Origin: Pseudomonadota bacterium
GTDB lineage: Bacteria; Cyanobacteriota; Vampirovibrionia; Obscuribacterales; Obscuribacteraceae
DNA length: 56,175 nt
Reading direction: 5' to 3'
NCBI GenBank assembly: GCA_021324135.1
Contig: JAJPJO010000331.1
Location: forward strand, 1 to 56,175
Part shown: one piece after another, positions 41,667-50,759 of the stretch
How the letters are laid out: every line of letters begins with the position of its first letter
How positions within the stretch are numbered: the stretch's first letter is position 1
Translations under genes and position numbers: made by a program
The notes under the pieces: model-generated
Seen by the model: the letters and a program-made list of their open reading frames with translations, nothing else
Databases searched by the model: none
Told to the model about the DNA's origin: nothing

Positions 41667-44342
41667 CTATAGCAAGTCGAGCGCATCAACGTCGATTGCC
41701 ATTGAAAGTTGCTTAGGAGTTTTCTTATTCCGCAAAAGATAAAGCAAATGATTTAGAGGATCTTCATCGAAACTGCGCCCGTCGGCATCCTTTACCTTGA
41801 TGAGGAGATGAAAGCGATAATTGTTCTTCACTTTCTCGATAATGCAGGGCGACGGACCGAGAATCTGCACGCTGCTCTCGGGCAAGCGTCCTTCGAGGAA
41901 AACGCTGATCTCCTCGGCCAGGCGCTCGCATTCAATCTCAACCTCAGGGGCGTTTGTGCCTTGCATAACGATACGAATGATGCGGCTGAATGGCGGATAT
42001 GAGAAGGCCTCGCGGCAAGCAAGCTCGCTCAGGTAAAAATTCCGGAAGTCGTGGTTTTTGGCTAAATGGATGACTTCAAGCTCGGGATTGTACGTTTGCA
42101 ATATCACCTCGCCTGGTTTCTGCCCGCGTCCGGCGCGACCGGCGACCTGGCTCAAAAGCTGGAAGCCGCGCTCCGTGGCGCGGTAGTCAGGCATGTTCAA
42201 GGAGGCGTCGGCAACCAGAACACCCACCAGTGTAACGTTGGCCACATCAAGACCTTTGGCGACCATTTGCGTGCCAATCAGTATGTCGGCCTCGCCCCGG
42301 CTGAATTTTTCAAAGACATCGCGATAAGCTCCTTTGCGGGCAACCACGTCGCTGTCTAGCCTCAAAAGACGGGCCGATGGGAACATCTGGCAGACCGTTT
42401 CCTCGACTTGCTGCGTGCCCAGTCCGTATTCTTTGATAAACGAACTGCTGCAAGCCGGGCATGTTTTCATCATGCCGCGCTCGAAGCCGCAGTGATGACA
42501 GGAGAGGTAGCCGGACCGGGTCAACGCGCCGGCATCCGCCTGGCTTGACTCGCCGCGCCCGAGCCGCGGAACATTGAGCGTGCGGTGATAAACCAGCGAG
42601 ACGCTGCAATTCTTGCAGCGCATGACGTGCCCGCAAGCTCTGCAGAAAACATGGCTGGCGTAACCGCGACGATTGATCAGCAGTATGCTTTGCTCCTGGG
42701 CTTCAAGGCGCTGCTTGAGCGCTGCTTGAAGAGGCTCCGACAAAATCGATCGGTTTTGCTGCCTCAGTTCCTCTTTCATATCGACGATGCGAACCTGCGG
42801 CATCGGCTGTTTGTGGACCCGCTCGGGCAATTCCAGGATTCGCCCGGCTTTGGCAGCCCGATTGTAGACGACTATATCCGGCGTGGCGCTGCCAAAGACA
42901 ACCATGGCTCCATGACGCCTGGCCTTTTCCAGCGCCACTTCCTTGGCGTTGTACCGGGGGCTGGGGCTGCTCTGCTTGTAGCTGCCGTCATGCTCTTCGT
43001 CCAGAATAATCAACCCCAGTTCGGGAATGTTGGCCAGAACCGCAGAGCGTGCACCGAGGAGCACGGCTACATCCCCGCTTCGCAAACGCCGCCAGGTGTC
43101 ATAGCGTTCGCCGGCACTGATGGCACTATGCCAGATGGAAACTTTCTCTGCAAACCGGCTTTGCAAGCGGGAGGCCAACTGCGGCGTCAAGCTGATCTCC
43201 GGCACCATCAGTAGTGCAGTTCGTCCGGCTTGCAGCGTCTGGGCGATCAAACGCAAATAGACTTCCGTTTTGCCTGAGCCCGTGACACCATGCAAGAGCC
43301 AGGGATCGACGGGGCGATCGAATGGCGCTTCGCGCCCCAGGCAATCCTTCAGATCTTTTGCCAGCACTGACAAGACCTGCTCTTGATGCTCAGTCAGAGG
43401 CGGAGGCCCGCCTTGCTTGCCGGCGCCGTTGCTCTCCAGCTCTTGAGATTGAAAAGCCTTCATCGGGTCGCGGACAACCTCCATTTCAATAAGATCGAGG
43501 ATGCCGTGCTCCTTCATTCGGTAAATGGTATCGCGGGTAGTGCGGCTCTCTTTGAGCAGGTCCGCCAGGTTCATAATGCCTTTATTTCTCTCAAGCAGAA
43601 CCGCCACCTCGCGCTGGCGGGACGTTCTAGGCTCAGCCTGGCAGCGCATCACTTTCATCACCATCTTTGGTGCGGTCTTCGCTTCGCTCTCTGCCGCCAC
43701 TTTGATCAAGCATTCGTTTCTCAAAAAGCGAAGGGCGTTGTAGAAATGAGACAGGCTGAGGCGGCTGGCTTTGCGAAATCTCTGTTTGAGCACCTTGAAG
43801 CTCAAGCTGCCGTCTTTGCTGTCGAGAAGAACGGCTAAGATGGCGGCACCAGCCGGATCCTTTTTTTGCAACACCGATTGCATGTGCATGAGTTCTTCCG
43901 CCGACACGTCCCTGGCTATCTGGACCAGTCGTTTGATGCGAGGCGCCAGGCTGGCCGGAATGGCGGCCTGGATAACATCGGACAGCCTCGCGCAAGACCG
44001 GAAAGCAATCCAACCGAGGAAGTCTATAAATTCTTTGTCGAAGAGCGGATCGGGCTCGACTACCTCCGATATATCCTTGATTTTGAAGTCGCCTTGCGGC
44101 TCGTTGAGCAGGGATACAACGTATCCGCCGACTGCATCCTGGTTTCCGAAAGGGACCAGCACTTGCGCTCCTACAAAGACGTCCTCGGCGAGAAACTCAG
44201 GCACCCTGTAGGTGAACAGGCGATCTTTCAAATCGCGAGCCTGCAAGTCCAGGACAATTTCAGCATAGAGAGGCGAGAGCAATTTCCAGCTCCACTTCCG
44301 AGAGTTAATCGGTTCGGTATCAAAGTATAGTGTGGGTTGCAT
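41667..44342 (-). CDS. priA: Primosomal protein N' (replication restart helicase PriA)
   Basis: The ATG at 44342 follows GGGGAGG with 8-nt spacing, so the upstream start options are not needed. The 891-residue protein has the N-terminal DNA-binding domain (TYRVPEFL), a longer winged-helix middle than the roughly 730 residues usual in E. coli, Walker A GVTGSGKTEVYL, DEEH box, the zinc-binding cysteines (CRACGHVMRCKNC, CHHCGFERGMMKTCPAC) and helicase motifs V-VI (VAKGLDVANVTLVGVL, SQVAGRAGRG). It restarts stalled forks. It heads the LPS gene run, an unusual pairing. Confidence 0.94.
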   Translation of the reverse strand: MQPTLYFDTEPINSRKWSWKLLSPLYAEIVLDLQARDLKDRLFTYRVPEFLAEDVFVGAQVLVPFGNQDAVGGYVVSLLNEPQGDFKIKDISEVVEPDPLFDKEFIDFLGWIAFRSCARLSDVIQAAIPASLAPRIKRLVQIARDVSAEELMHMQSVLQKKDPAGAAILAVLLDSKDGSLSFKVLKQRFRKASRLSLSHFYNALRFLRNECLIKVAAESEAKTAPKMVMKVMRCQAEPRTSRQREVAVLLERNKGIMNLADLLKESRTTRDTIYRMKEHGILDLIEMEVVRDPMKAFQSQELESNGAGKQGGPPPLTEHQEQVLSVLAKDLKDCLGREAPFDRPVDPWLLHGVTGSGKTEVYLRLIAQTLQAGRTALLMVPEISLTPQLASRLQSRFAEKVSIWHSAISAGERYDTWRRLRSGDVAVLLGARSAVLANIPELGLIILDEEHDGSYKQSSPSPRYNAKEVALEKARRHGAMVVFGSATPDIVVYNRAAKAGRILELPERVHKQPMPQVRIVDMKEELRQQNRSILSEPLQAALKQRLEAQEQSILLINRRGYASHVFCRACGHVMRCKNCSVSLVYHRTLNVPRLGRGESSQADAGALTRSGYLSCHHCGFERGMMKTCPACSSSFIKEYGLGTQQVEETVCQMFPSARLLRLDSDVVARKGAYRDVFEKFSRGEADILIGTQMVAKGLDVANVTLVGVLVADASLNMPDYRATERGFQLLSQVAGRAGRGQKPGEVILQTYNPELEVIHLAKNHDFRNFYLSELACREAFSYPPFSRIIRIVMQGTNAPEVEIECERLAEEISVFLEGRLPESSVQILGPSPCIIEKVKNNYRFHLLIKVKDADGRSFDEDPLNHLLYLLRNKKTPKQLSMAIDVDALDLL

Positions 44343-44602
44343 GGCTTTGCCCTCCCCATTTGATGTGATCGCTGTCATAAAGTCGGGCGCATCTAGCTGA
44401 GCGCGCCGCGCTGAGCGCCGCACATCCAGATGCCAGTGAACTGGCCCAGACGTTTTGCGCCTGAGCCAATTTCTTGCCGCTACTTTTTAAAACGATAGGG
44501 AGGATAAAAAAGTTCAACTCTGCAGAAGACTTTTTTCAGATTTAACCTGAGTCAACCGATAGCGGTTTTCTATCCTCGACCTTGCAGGCGCTGCTGTGCG
44601 CC

Positions 44603-46315
44603 TCAATTGTTCTTTTTGCCGTTTCTGGAATAAAGCTGTTCGTAGAACTGCTGCTGACGGCTTATATACGGACCCCAGTGCGGTATTTGCACCGTCGGCG
44701 GTATCATAAGTCCGCCGAATCCCGGCGGAATGCCGGGGAGCTGAACTTGCGTCTGATGGCGCTGAACGAGACCATCGCCGAAGCGATCCATGAATGTGTC
44801 GCGCAGCGCTTCCGAGGCCGTAGATGGAGGCGGCGCCGTTACTCTGCGCATCTCCATATTGCCTCCGGCCTGGACGGTGCGGAAGCTCAAGGGGAGACCG
44901 CCCCACATCAATCCGTTGCCGTCTCTGTGGACGGTGATAAGCGATGATCCCGGCGCTCCCTCGTTTTGATCCGTGCCCAGCATGAAGTTGCCCTGGGGAG
45001 TTACACGCGCGATCAATCCTTGCGTGCGCGGATTGGAATCGAGAGCGCGTTGCATGGCACGGGCCATTGCTTGCCACTCCTGAGGCGAATTGGCCTGGAA
45101 GCTGGTCTGGCGTTTGCCCCACTGATTGATGAAGTCCTGGTAGTCGCCCAGCGCTCTGACGACTTGCTCGGGATTGCCGCGCAAAGCGCCCTCGACCAGG
45201 TTTCTGAATCTTTCCTGAACGGCTCTATCTTGCTCGGCGTTCCCGGTGCGGGGCAGGTGCTCGCTGCCGGCAGCCACCAGCGAATCGACCACTCGCCGCA
45301 TGTGCTGATCGGGAATGCGATCCATTAACTGATTGATTCTGTTTCGCACCTCCAGGTCCGGAGATTGCCTGTGCTGCTCCAGCTTCGGAAGCACGGCCGG
45401 TCCAACATGAGAGAGAGCTTGAGTTGCACCTTCTCTTTCTCGCCACTGCGGCGAGCCGAGCGATCGGATCAAATTGTCTACGGTGCGGGACATGGCGCTG
45501 TTGGGATTCTCGAGCTGGGTCTTGATGGCATTGTCGACCACTGCAGGAGCCATCAGGCGCAACCGTTCGAGGGCTCGATTGGCATCATTGTGGGCCCGCA
45601 TTCCCTCGGCGTTCTGCGGATTAGCCGAGGCCAGACCATCGACCAGCCGATTCAGCCCCTGGACGAACTCGCTGTTGGGCTGATTCTTGATTAGATCCTG
45701 GATATGATGCATGGCGCCGTCGCCGAAAGGTTGCAACGCCTCAAAAGCCTGGCGCTGAACGTTGGCATCAGTTGACGTCAACTGCCCGAACAGGCGATGA
45801 ATTGGGTGATCGGCTTGCCCGAGAGCGGCTCTGAAAGCCAGCGATGCCTCCCTGGGATTCTCGCGCAAACCGGCAAGCGCGGCGGCTCGCTCCTGAGGAT
45901 TTTGCGAGCCCACCTGCCTCACCCAGTTGGTGACATTGTCTCGAAGCGGCTGGGGCACGCGATTAAGCTCTTCGCGAGCCCAATCATTAACGCGAATCTT
46001 TCCCTCGCCCTGTCCGGCTCTCAAATTCTCGGCCGGCCGGTTGCCGGCTTGAGGATCACCGGCTTGCGCTGCTGGCGGTCGAGGGTTATCCGCCGGCGGT
46101 GCTGGGGCGTTGGCGTTGTCGCCTGGCTGGGGGGTCGCCCCGCCGTCGCGTCTGACCACGGCTGCCAATAGAGTCTGCCCGACCGGGGGGCCGTAAAAGC
46201 TGGAGCGGAACTGGTCCAGCGCACCGCCCGGCTCAGGGCTGCGGGTTCTGCCGCGCTGGCTGGAATCTGTCGGTTGATTGATTGTCGGCTCAAAAGGGGA
46301 AGAAGGCGTACTCAT
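44603..46315 (-). CDS. HEAT-like repeat protein, Pro-rich N-terminus
   Basis: The ATG at 46315 follows GAGG with 8-nt spacing; the longer frame to 46453 reads a leader without a site. The 570-residue product opens with 110 residues rich in Pro, Ala, Asn and Gln, then helical repeats. The segment SPQWREREGATQALSHVGPA followed by VLPKLEQHRQSPDLEVRNRI is a HEAT-like motif seen often in planctomycete proteins (RxxA...LGPxxLPxL...DxEVRRR). The C-terminus is Pro/Gly/Gln-rich. No signal peptide is seen. Function is unknown; a scaffold is likely. Confidence 0.65.
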   Translation of the reverse strand: MSTPSSPFEPTINQPTDSSQRGRTRSPEPGGALDQFRSSFYGPPVGQTLLAAVVRRDGGATPQPGDNANAPAPPADNPRPPAAQAGDPQAGNRPAENLRAGQGEGKIRVNDWAREELNRVPQPLRDNVTNWVRQVGSQNPQERAAALAGLRENPREASLAFRAALGQADHPIHRLFGQLTSTDANVQRQAFEALQPFGDGAMHHIQDLIKNQPNSEFVQGLNRLVDGLASANPQNAEGMRAHNDANRALERLRLMAPAVVDNAIKTQLENPNSAMSRTVDNLIRSLGSPQWREREGATQALSHVGPAVLPKLEQHRQSPDLEVRNRINQLMDRIPDQHMRRVVDSLVAAGSEHLPRTGNAEQDRAVQERFRNLVEGALRGNPEQVVRALGDYQDFINQWGKRQTSFQANSPQEWQAMARAMQRALDSNPRTQGLIARVTPQGNFMLGTDQNEGAPGSSLITVHRDGNGLMWGGLPLSFRTVQAGGNMEMRRVTAPPPSTASEALRDTFMDRFGDGLVQRHQTQVQLPGIPPGFGGLMIPPTVQIPHWGPYISRQQQFYEQLYSRNGKKNN

Positions 46316-46597
46316 ATTCAGGACCTCATTGTCATAGAAACAGCCTGGAGTTCGGGGGCTGAGACATGAGCCTGCGGAATCCGGCTTGCCAGGTCTGACT
46401 GGCGGAATTTCCGTTTCCAATCTGCCAATGCTGGTCGGGGGCTCGCTCAGCAACCCCAGTGTGCCAATCCCGGCGGTTCATTCATATAGGCGATTGCGCA
46501 GAAGCCGGTGCGGATTTGCACAGTGCCGAGCCGTAGGGTAGCGCATGCATATATCCGCACGCGCGCGAAGTGGTACCACATGCAGTGGCACGTTGCT
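46316..46597. other. Gene-free stretch without recognisable signals
   Basis: These 282 bases lie between the HNH gene end and the start of the HEAT-like gene. Short GC-rich inverted repeats occur near 46500-46580, but no tRNA, terminator or reading frame is convincing. Confidence 0.4.
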
Positions 46598-47089
46598 TTA
46601 GCCGATTACATACTTCTGCCAGGTGTTTTGGCCGGTAGCAGTGTGTTTTGAAATCTCGAAGTGAACATGCGAAAGCGGTCGACGCGGCACGATGCGCAGA
46701 CCCATTCCGGCTTCCTTTGGCGTTCGGTCGCCTTTCTTGACATTGCACTTCAAGCAAGCCGCCACCACGTTGTCCCATGCATCAATGCCACCCCGCGATC
46801 GCGGAATGATGTGATCGATAGTCAAATCCGGTCTGCGTACACCGCAGTATTGGCATGTGTAATTGTCACGGTGCAAAATATTCCGCCGCGACAAGCTTAT
46901 CTCTTTGTAAGGTATGGTCACGTAATGGCGCAGACGAATCACGGTCGGCAAAGGCACATCTGCATAAAGCAACTTGCCGTTGTGTTCGATTTGCTCGGCT
47001 TTACCCTTTAACAGAAGGACGACTGCACGCCGCCATGTACATATGTTAAGCGGTTCGTATGAAGCGTTGAGTACCAAAACCTTCGACAA
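46598..47089 (-). CDS. HNH endonuclease-family protein (cyanobacterial type)
   Basis: A 163-residue protein starting at a TTG with AAAGG 7 nt before it. The domain KVLVLNASYEPLNICTWRRA is followed by a typical HNH core: CQYCG, LTIDHIIPRSRGG with the catalytic His, and AACLKCNVKKGDRTP with zinc cysteines. The N-terminal KVLVLNASYEPLN block is shared by a widespread HNH group found in cyanobacteria and actinobacteria whose cellular role is not settled. No toxin or restriction partner is adjacent. Confidence 0.86.
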   Translation of the reverse strand: MSKVLVLNASYEPLNICTWRRAVVLLLKGKAEQIEHNGKLLYADVPLPTVIRLRHYVTIPYKEISLSRRNILHRDNYTCQYCGVRRPDLTIDHIIPRSRGGIDAWDNVVAACLKCNVKKGDRTPKEAGMGLRIVPRRPLSHVHFEISKHTATGQNTWQKYVIG

Positions 47090-47133
47090 GAATGTACCTT
47101 TAACACATGATTAGCGAGGATTCACGTAGATTT

Positions 47134-47163
47134 ATTATAACGATCAAAATAGCATGTTGTCCA
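47134..47163 (-). promoter_or_regulatory. Sigma-70-like promoter for the HNH gene
   Basis: On the minus strand TGGACA (at 47158-47163) and TATAAT (at 47134-47139) are spaced by 18 bp. Transcription would start near 47127, giving a 38-nt leader to the TTG start. Confidence 0.6.
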
Positions 47164-47311
47164 GGAATACGCTCCGGACGCGGGTTGTGGTAGAATGTCG
47201 AGATTGTCCTCAGGGCTCGAACAGGCTGGTCTTGTTCGCGGAAGTGCTTGTTGTCTGCATGGCGGACATCGCTTCGAGCTATTTTGCTTATGCATCATAG
47301 GGGTCAGAGGA

Positions 47312-47317
47312 TATAAT
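47312..47317 (+). promoter_or_regulatory. Candidate -10 box and rpsB leader
   Basis: TATAAT lies about 140 nt upstream of rpsB, in a 368-bp gene-free region (47090-47457). It is also the loop of a GAGGA/TCCTC hairpin, so its promoter role is uncertain, and no proper -35 is present. An S2-binding leader would be expected in this place; I see no specific match. Confidence 0.35.
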
Positions 47318-47457
47318 TCCTCCAGTTCGGATAACTTACCGAGGAATTGCTTAGCGCCAAGCGCGAAAGCCGCCTGAGTAAATTCGTTCCCTAAAACACT
47401 AGATTGGATAAAGTCGTGAGCCGCATGATTCGATTGAGAGAGGAGATTGATTTAGCC

Positions 47458-48309
47458 TTGCCAGTAGCATCGATGAGACAACTTTTGGAAGCAGGAGTGC
47501 ACTTCGGGCACCAGACACGCCGGTGGAATCCAAAAATGCGCCCCTACATTTACGGAGAGCGTAACGGAATCTACATAATTGATCTGGAGCAAACCAGCAA
47601 AGCACTCGACAAAGCCTGTGACTTTGTGCGCCAAGCCGCGCAGCAAAGGAAAAACATTGTTTTCGTAGGCACGAAAAAACAGGCAGCCGACATCGTCGAA
47701 GAAGAAGCCAAGCGCTGCAACTCCCATTACGTTAATCGACGCTGGTTGGGCGGCATGCTCACCAACTTCGAGACGATCAGGTTGCGGGTCAATCGTTTGA
47801 AAGAACTCGAAGAGATGAAGGAATCGGGTGATTTCTTCAGGCGAGGAAAGAAAGAGCAAGCGGTGCTCAACCGCGAACTCACCAAGCTCGACAAGTCGCT
47901 CGGCGGGATCAAAACGATGAGAGGCCGTCCGGATGTTCTTTTCATCATCGATCAAAAGCGCGAGCTCAACGCCGTCGCCGAGGCAATCAAGAGCGGCATC
48001 TCGACAGTGGCAATCGTCGACACCAACTGCGATCCGGAAGGCATCACTTATGTGATTCCCGGCAATGATGATTCGATTCGTTCGATCCGCCTGATTACAA
48101 GCCGCATTGCCGACTCGATTCTGGAAGGTCAGCAAGCGCGCCACGATGATATTGCCGGCAAAGATGATGCCCAGCACGATCAAGATCGCAAAATCCAGAC
48201 ATCTTATGTCGAGGATGACGAGCTTGAGGACAAGGAAATGGCCTCGGTCGGCGCTGTCGTATCTTTTGAAGAGGAAGATGTCGCCGGCGACGATGAGGGC
48301 ACCGACTGA
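47458..48309 (+). CDS. rpsB: 30S ribosomal protein S2
   Basis: I choose the TTG at 47458 because it gives [19 protein letters not shown], matching the usual S2 N-terminus, with AGGAG 12 nt upstream; starts at 47404 and 47425 would add an atypical leader. The 283-residue protein has the full S2 core ([62 protein letters not shown]). After about residue 230 there is an acidic tail of about 50 residues rich in Asp and Glu, longer than in most bacteria. First gene of the rpsB-tsf-pyrH-frr series. Confidence 0.93.
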   Translation: MPVASMRQLLEAGVHFGHQTRRWNPKMRPYIYGERNGIYIIDLEQTSKALDKACDFVRQAAQQRKNIVFVGTKKQAADIVEEEAKRCNSHYVNRRWLGGMLTNFETIRLRVNRLKELEEMKESGDFFRRGKKEQAVLNRELTKLDKSLGGIKTMRGRPDVLFIIDQKRELNAVAEAIKSGISTVAIVDTNCDPEGITYVIPGNDDSIRSIRLITSRIADSILEGQQARHDDIAGKDDAQHDQDRKIQTSYVEDDELEDKEMASVGAVVSFEEEDVAGDDEGTD

Positions 48310-48412
48310 GCGAGTGTTCAGGAAAGCATTTTTGAGGAAACAACGAGGATTTGTGCAGACTAATCGAGCACGTCCTCAAAGCAATTTCGCAAATGAGGGA
48401 GATATGACGAAA

Positions 48413-49297
48413 ATGGCAGAGATAACCGCTTCCATGGTCAAAGAATTGAGAGACAAGTCCGGAGCGGCCATGATGGATTGCAAGAAGGCGCTCGTCGAAA
48501 CATCCGGAGATTTCGACAAGGCCTTTGAATGGCTGCGCCAGAAGGGTGCCGCCACTGCCAGCAAAAAGGCTTCCCGAGCCACATCTGAAGGCATCGTCTG
48601 CGGCAAGGTTTCCGCTGACGGCAAGCAAGCAGCTCTAATCGAGCTCAACTGCGAAACCGACTTCGTTGCCAGAAACGAAGCCTTCGTCGGGCTCGCCAAT
48701 CAAATCGTCGATATCGCGCTCGAGCAGAAAGCGGAAAGCGTCGAGGCTCTGTTGGCAGCTAAAGCGGGCGGCAAGGCGGTTTCCGATCTGATCACCGAAA
48801 CAATCGCTAAAATCGGCGAGAACATCGTAGTCAAACGCGTTCAATACTTCGAGCTCAAAGGCGCCGGCGTGATCGGACTTTACGTCCATGCCCTGGGCGG
48901 TAAGATGGGCGCGCTTGTCGAGTTGACCGGCAGCAATGAAATCAAAGGTGATGCCCCTCAAGCCGCTGCCCGCGAGCTTGCCATGCATATTGTTTCTGCC
49001 AAACCGGAATACATGTCCAAGGATCAAGTACCCAAACAAGTAATCGATGACGAGATTCGCATCGAATCCGGCAAAGCCGATCTGGCTGGTAAGAAGGATG
49101 AGATTCGCGACAAGATCGTTCAAGGTCGAGTGGACAAAAACCTGGCTGAGCGTTGTTTGACACTGCAGCCGTTTGTCAAAGATCCCGGTCAAACCGTAGA
49201 GGCCTGGCTCAACTCCAAAGGCAAGGAGTTCGGCAGTCAATTGAAGCCGACCCGCTTTGCGCTCTTCATTCTCGGCGCCGGCGATTCGGGCAATTAA
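48413..49297 (+). CDS. tsf: Elongation factor Ts
   Basis: The ATG at 48413 gives the usual start MAEITASMVKELR; GAGGGAG lies about 11 nt upstream, and the ATG at 48404 is the alternative. The 294-residue product shows the UBA-like N-terminal helix pair (GAAMMDCKKALVETSGDFDK), the EF-Tu contact motif NCETDFVARNEAF and the two core dimerisation-type subdomains. It recycles EF-Tu by GDP exchange. It follows rpsB by about 100 nt, as in most bacteria. Upstream in-frame codons read through the rpsB tail and are not part of the gene. Confidence 0.95.
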   Translation: MAEITASMVKELRDKSGAAMMDCKKALVETSGDFDKAFEWLRQKGAATASKKASRATSEGIVCGKVSADGKQAALIELNCETDFVARNEAFVGLANQIVDIALEQKAESVEALLAAKAGGKAVSDLITETIAKIGENIVVKRVQYFELKGAGVIGLYVHALGGKMGALVELTGSNEIKGDAPQAAARELAMHIVSAKPEYMSKDQVPKQVIDDEIRIESGKADLAGKKDEIRDKIVQGRVDKNLAERCLTLQPFVKDPGQTVEAWLNSKGKEFGSQLKPTRFALFILGAGDSGN

Positions 49298-49439
49298 ATT
49301 TATCCTGTTAAGCTATTTGCTCAACGAGACTGATTAGAAAGTCGAACTGGCAAAGGCATAAAACAGGTGCGTATCATTCTCGGCAAGGATCTTTTCAGAT
49401 GCCTTGCCTCCATCTTTGGTGCCCCAACCTTTGCTGTCA

Positions 49440-50180
49440 ATGCCCGACGAACCACAATACAAGCGCATTCTCCTCAAGCTGAGCGGCGAGGCTTTGCAGG
49501 GCAAGCAGGGCTTCGGCATCGACCTGGAGGTGATTCGCGGCATCGCTGACGAGATTTTCAAAGCCCATCGCCTGGGAGTTCAGATTGCCATCGTCGTCGG
49601 CGGCGGCAACATCTGGCGCGGCGTGCAGGGCGCCGCCGGGGGCATGGATAAGGCGGCGGCGGACTATGCCGGCATGCTTGCCACAATCATGAACTGCCTC
49701 ATACTTCAGGAAGTTCTTAACTCGAAGGGCATGGAGACAAGGGTTCAGACAGCCATCAATATGCCTTCTGTAGCCGAGCCGTTTATCCGCTTGCGTGCTA
49801 TAAGACATCTGAACAAAGGCCGCATCGTCATATTCGGCGGAGGCACAGGCAATCCGCATGTCACCACCGATTTCGCCGCCGCTTTGCGCGCCGCTGAAAT
49901 TAAGGCAGATGTAATCTTAATGGCGAAGAACGGCGTGGATGGGGTTTACAGCGACGACCCGAGAAAAAACAAAGATGCCAAGAAGATTGGCAGAATCAGT
50001 TTTGATGATTTAATCAAGCTTGGCCTGAACGTGATGGATAAGGCAGCCGTTCCCCTCTGTCAAGAAAACAACATTCCCATAGTAGTGTTTGATTTCGCAG
50101 AGCCTGGCAGCATCGAGAAAATTGTTCGTGGAGAGAAAATTGGTACCCTTGTTGGTTCGCGTCTTGGAGGGCGATTATGA
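49440..50180 (+). CDS. pyrH: UMP kinase
   Basis: A 246-residue amino-acid-kinase-fold enzyme that phosphorylates UMP to [34 protein letters not shown], the UMP-binding [11 protein letters not shown] and [20 protein letters not shown] are typical, as is [14 protein letters not shown]. The ATG at 49440 has only a weak ribosome-binding site, but no better start is seen; a TTG at 49404 would add 12 unusual residues. It overlaps frr by 4 nt (ATGA). Confidence 0.95.
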   Translation: MPDEPQYKRILLKLSGEALQGKQGFGIDLEVIRGIADEIFKAHRLGVQIAIVVGGGNIWRGVQGAAGGMDKAAADYAGMLATIMNCLILQEVLNSKGMETRVQTAINMPSVAEPFIRLRAIRHLNKGRIVIFGGGTGNPHVTTDFAAALRAAEIKADVILMAKNGVDGVYSDDPRKNKDAKKIGRISFDDLIKLGLNVMDKAAVPLCQENNIPIVVFDFAEPGSIEKIVRGEKIGTLVGSRLGGRL

Positions 50181-50746
50181 CTACTGCAGCAAGCACCGAT
50201 GAAGTGATTAAAGACGGCGAAGAGCGGATGAAGAAAGCAATCGCCAACTTGCACAAGGAATATCAAGCAATTCGCACAGGCAGAGCCAATCCCGCCCTTC
50301 TCGATCGCGTCGAGGTCGACTACTACGGATCGCCTACGGCCTTAAAAAGTCTCGCCAACCTATCGACACCGGACGGCCGATCGCTGCTTATCCAGCCGTA
50401 TGACAAAGGTTGCTTGAAAGACATCGAGCAAGCGATACACAAGTCTCAACTGGGACTGACACCCAACAATGATGGAACCGTAATCCGCATCAGCATTCCG
50501 CCTCTGACCGAGGAAAGACGTAAAGAGCTCACTAAAGTTGTGAAAAAATACGGTGAGGAAGCCAAGGTGGCGATCAGAAATATTCGTCGTGACTGCGACC
50601 AGGAACTCAAGAAGTTCAAGGACCAAGGGGTTTCTGAAGATGAGTTAAAGCGCAAAGAAGAGACAATTCAAAAATTAACGGATAAGTACACGAAAGAAGT
50701 AGATAAAGCTATAAAGGACAAAGAGAGCGAAATAATGGAGATCTAG
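50177..50746 (+). CDS. frr: Ribosome recycling factor
   Basis: A 189-residue two-domain RRF that splits post-termination ribosomes with [54 protein letters not shown] and the C-terminal long helix with [20 protein letters not shown] and [10 protein letters not shown] are diagnostic. It begins within the pyrH stop codon and is followed 14 nt later by glmS. Confidence 0.96.
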   Translation: MTTAASTDEVIKDGEERMKKAIANLHKEYQAIRTGRANPALLDRVEVDYYGSPTALKSLANLSTPDGRSLLIQPYDKGCLKDIEQAIHKSQLGLTPNNDGTVIRISIPPLTEERRKELTKVVKKYGEEAKVAIRNIRRDCDQELKKFKDQGVSEDELKRKEETIQKLTDKYTKEVDKAIKDKESEIMEI

Positions 50747-50759
50747 GGGGGTCCTATTT

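Noticed and set aside
48107-48412. Extended N-terminus of EF-Ts
   Set aside because: These codons overlap the end of rpsB in another frame; the family start MAEITAS is at 48413.
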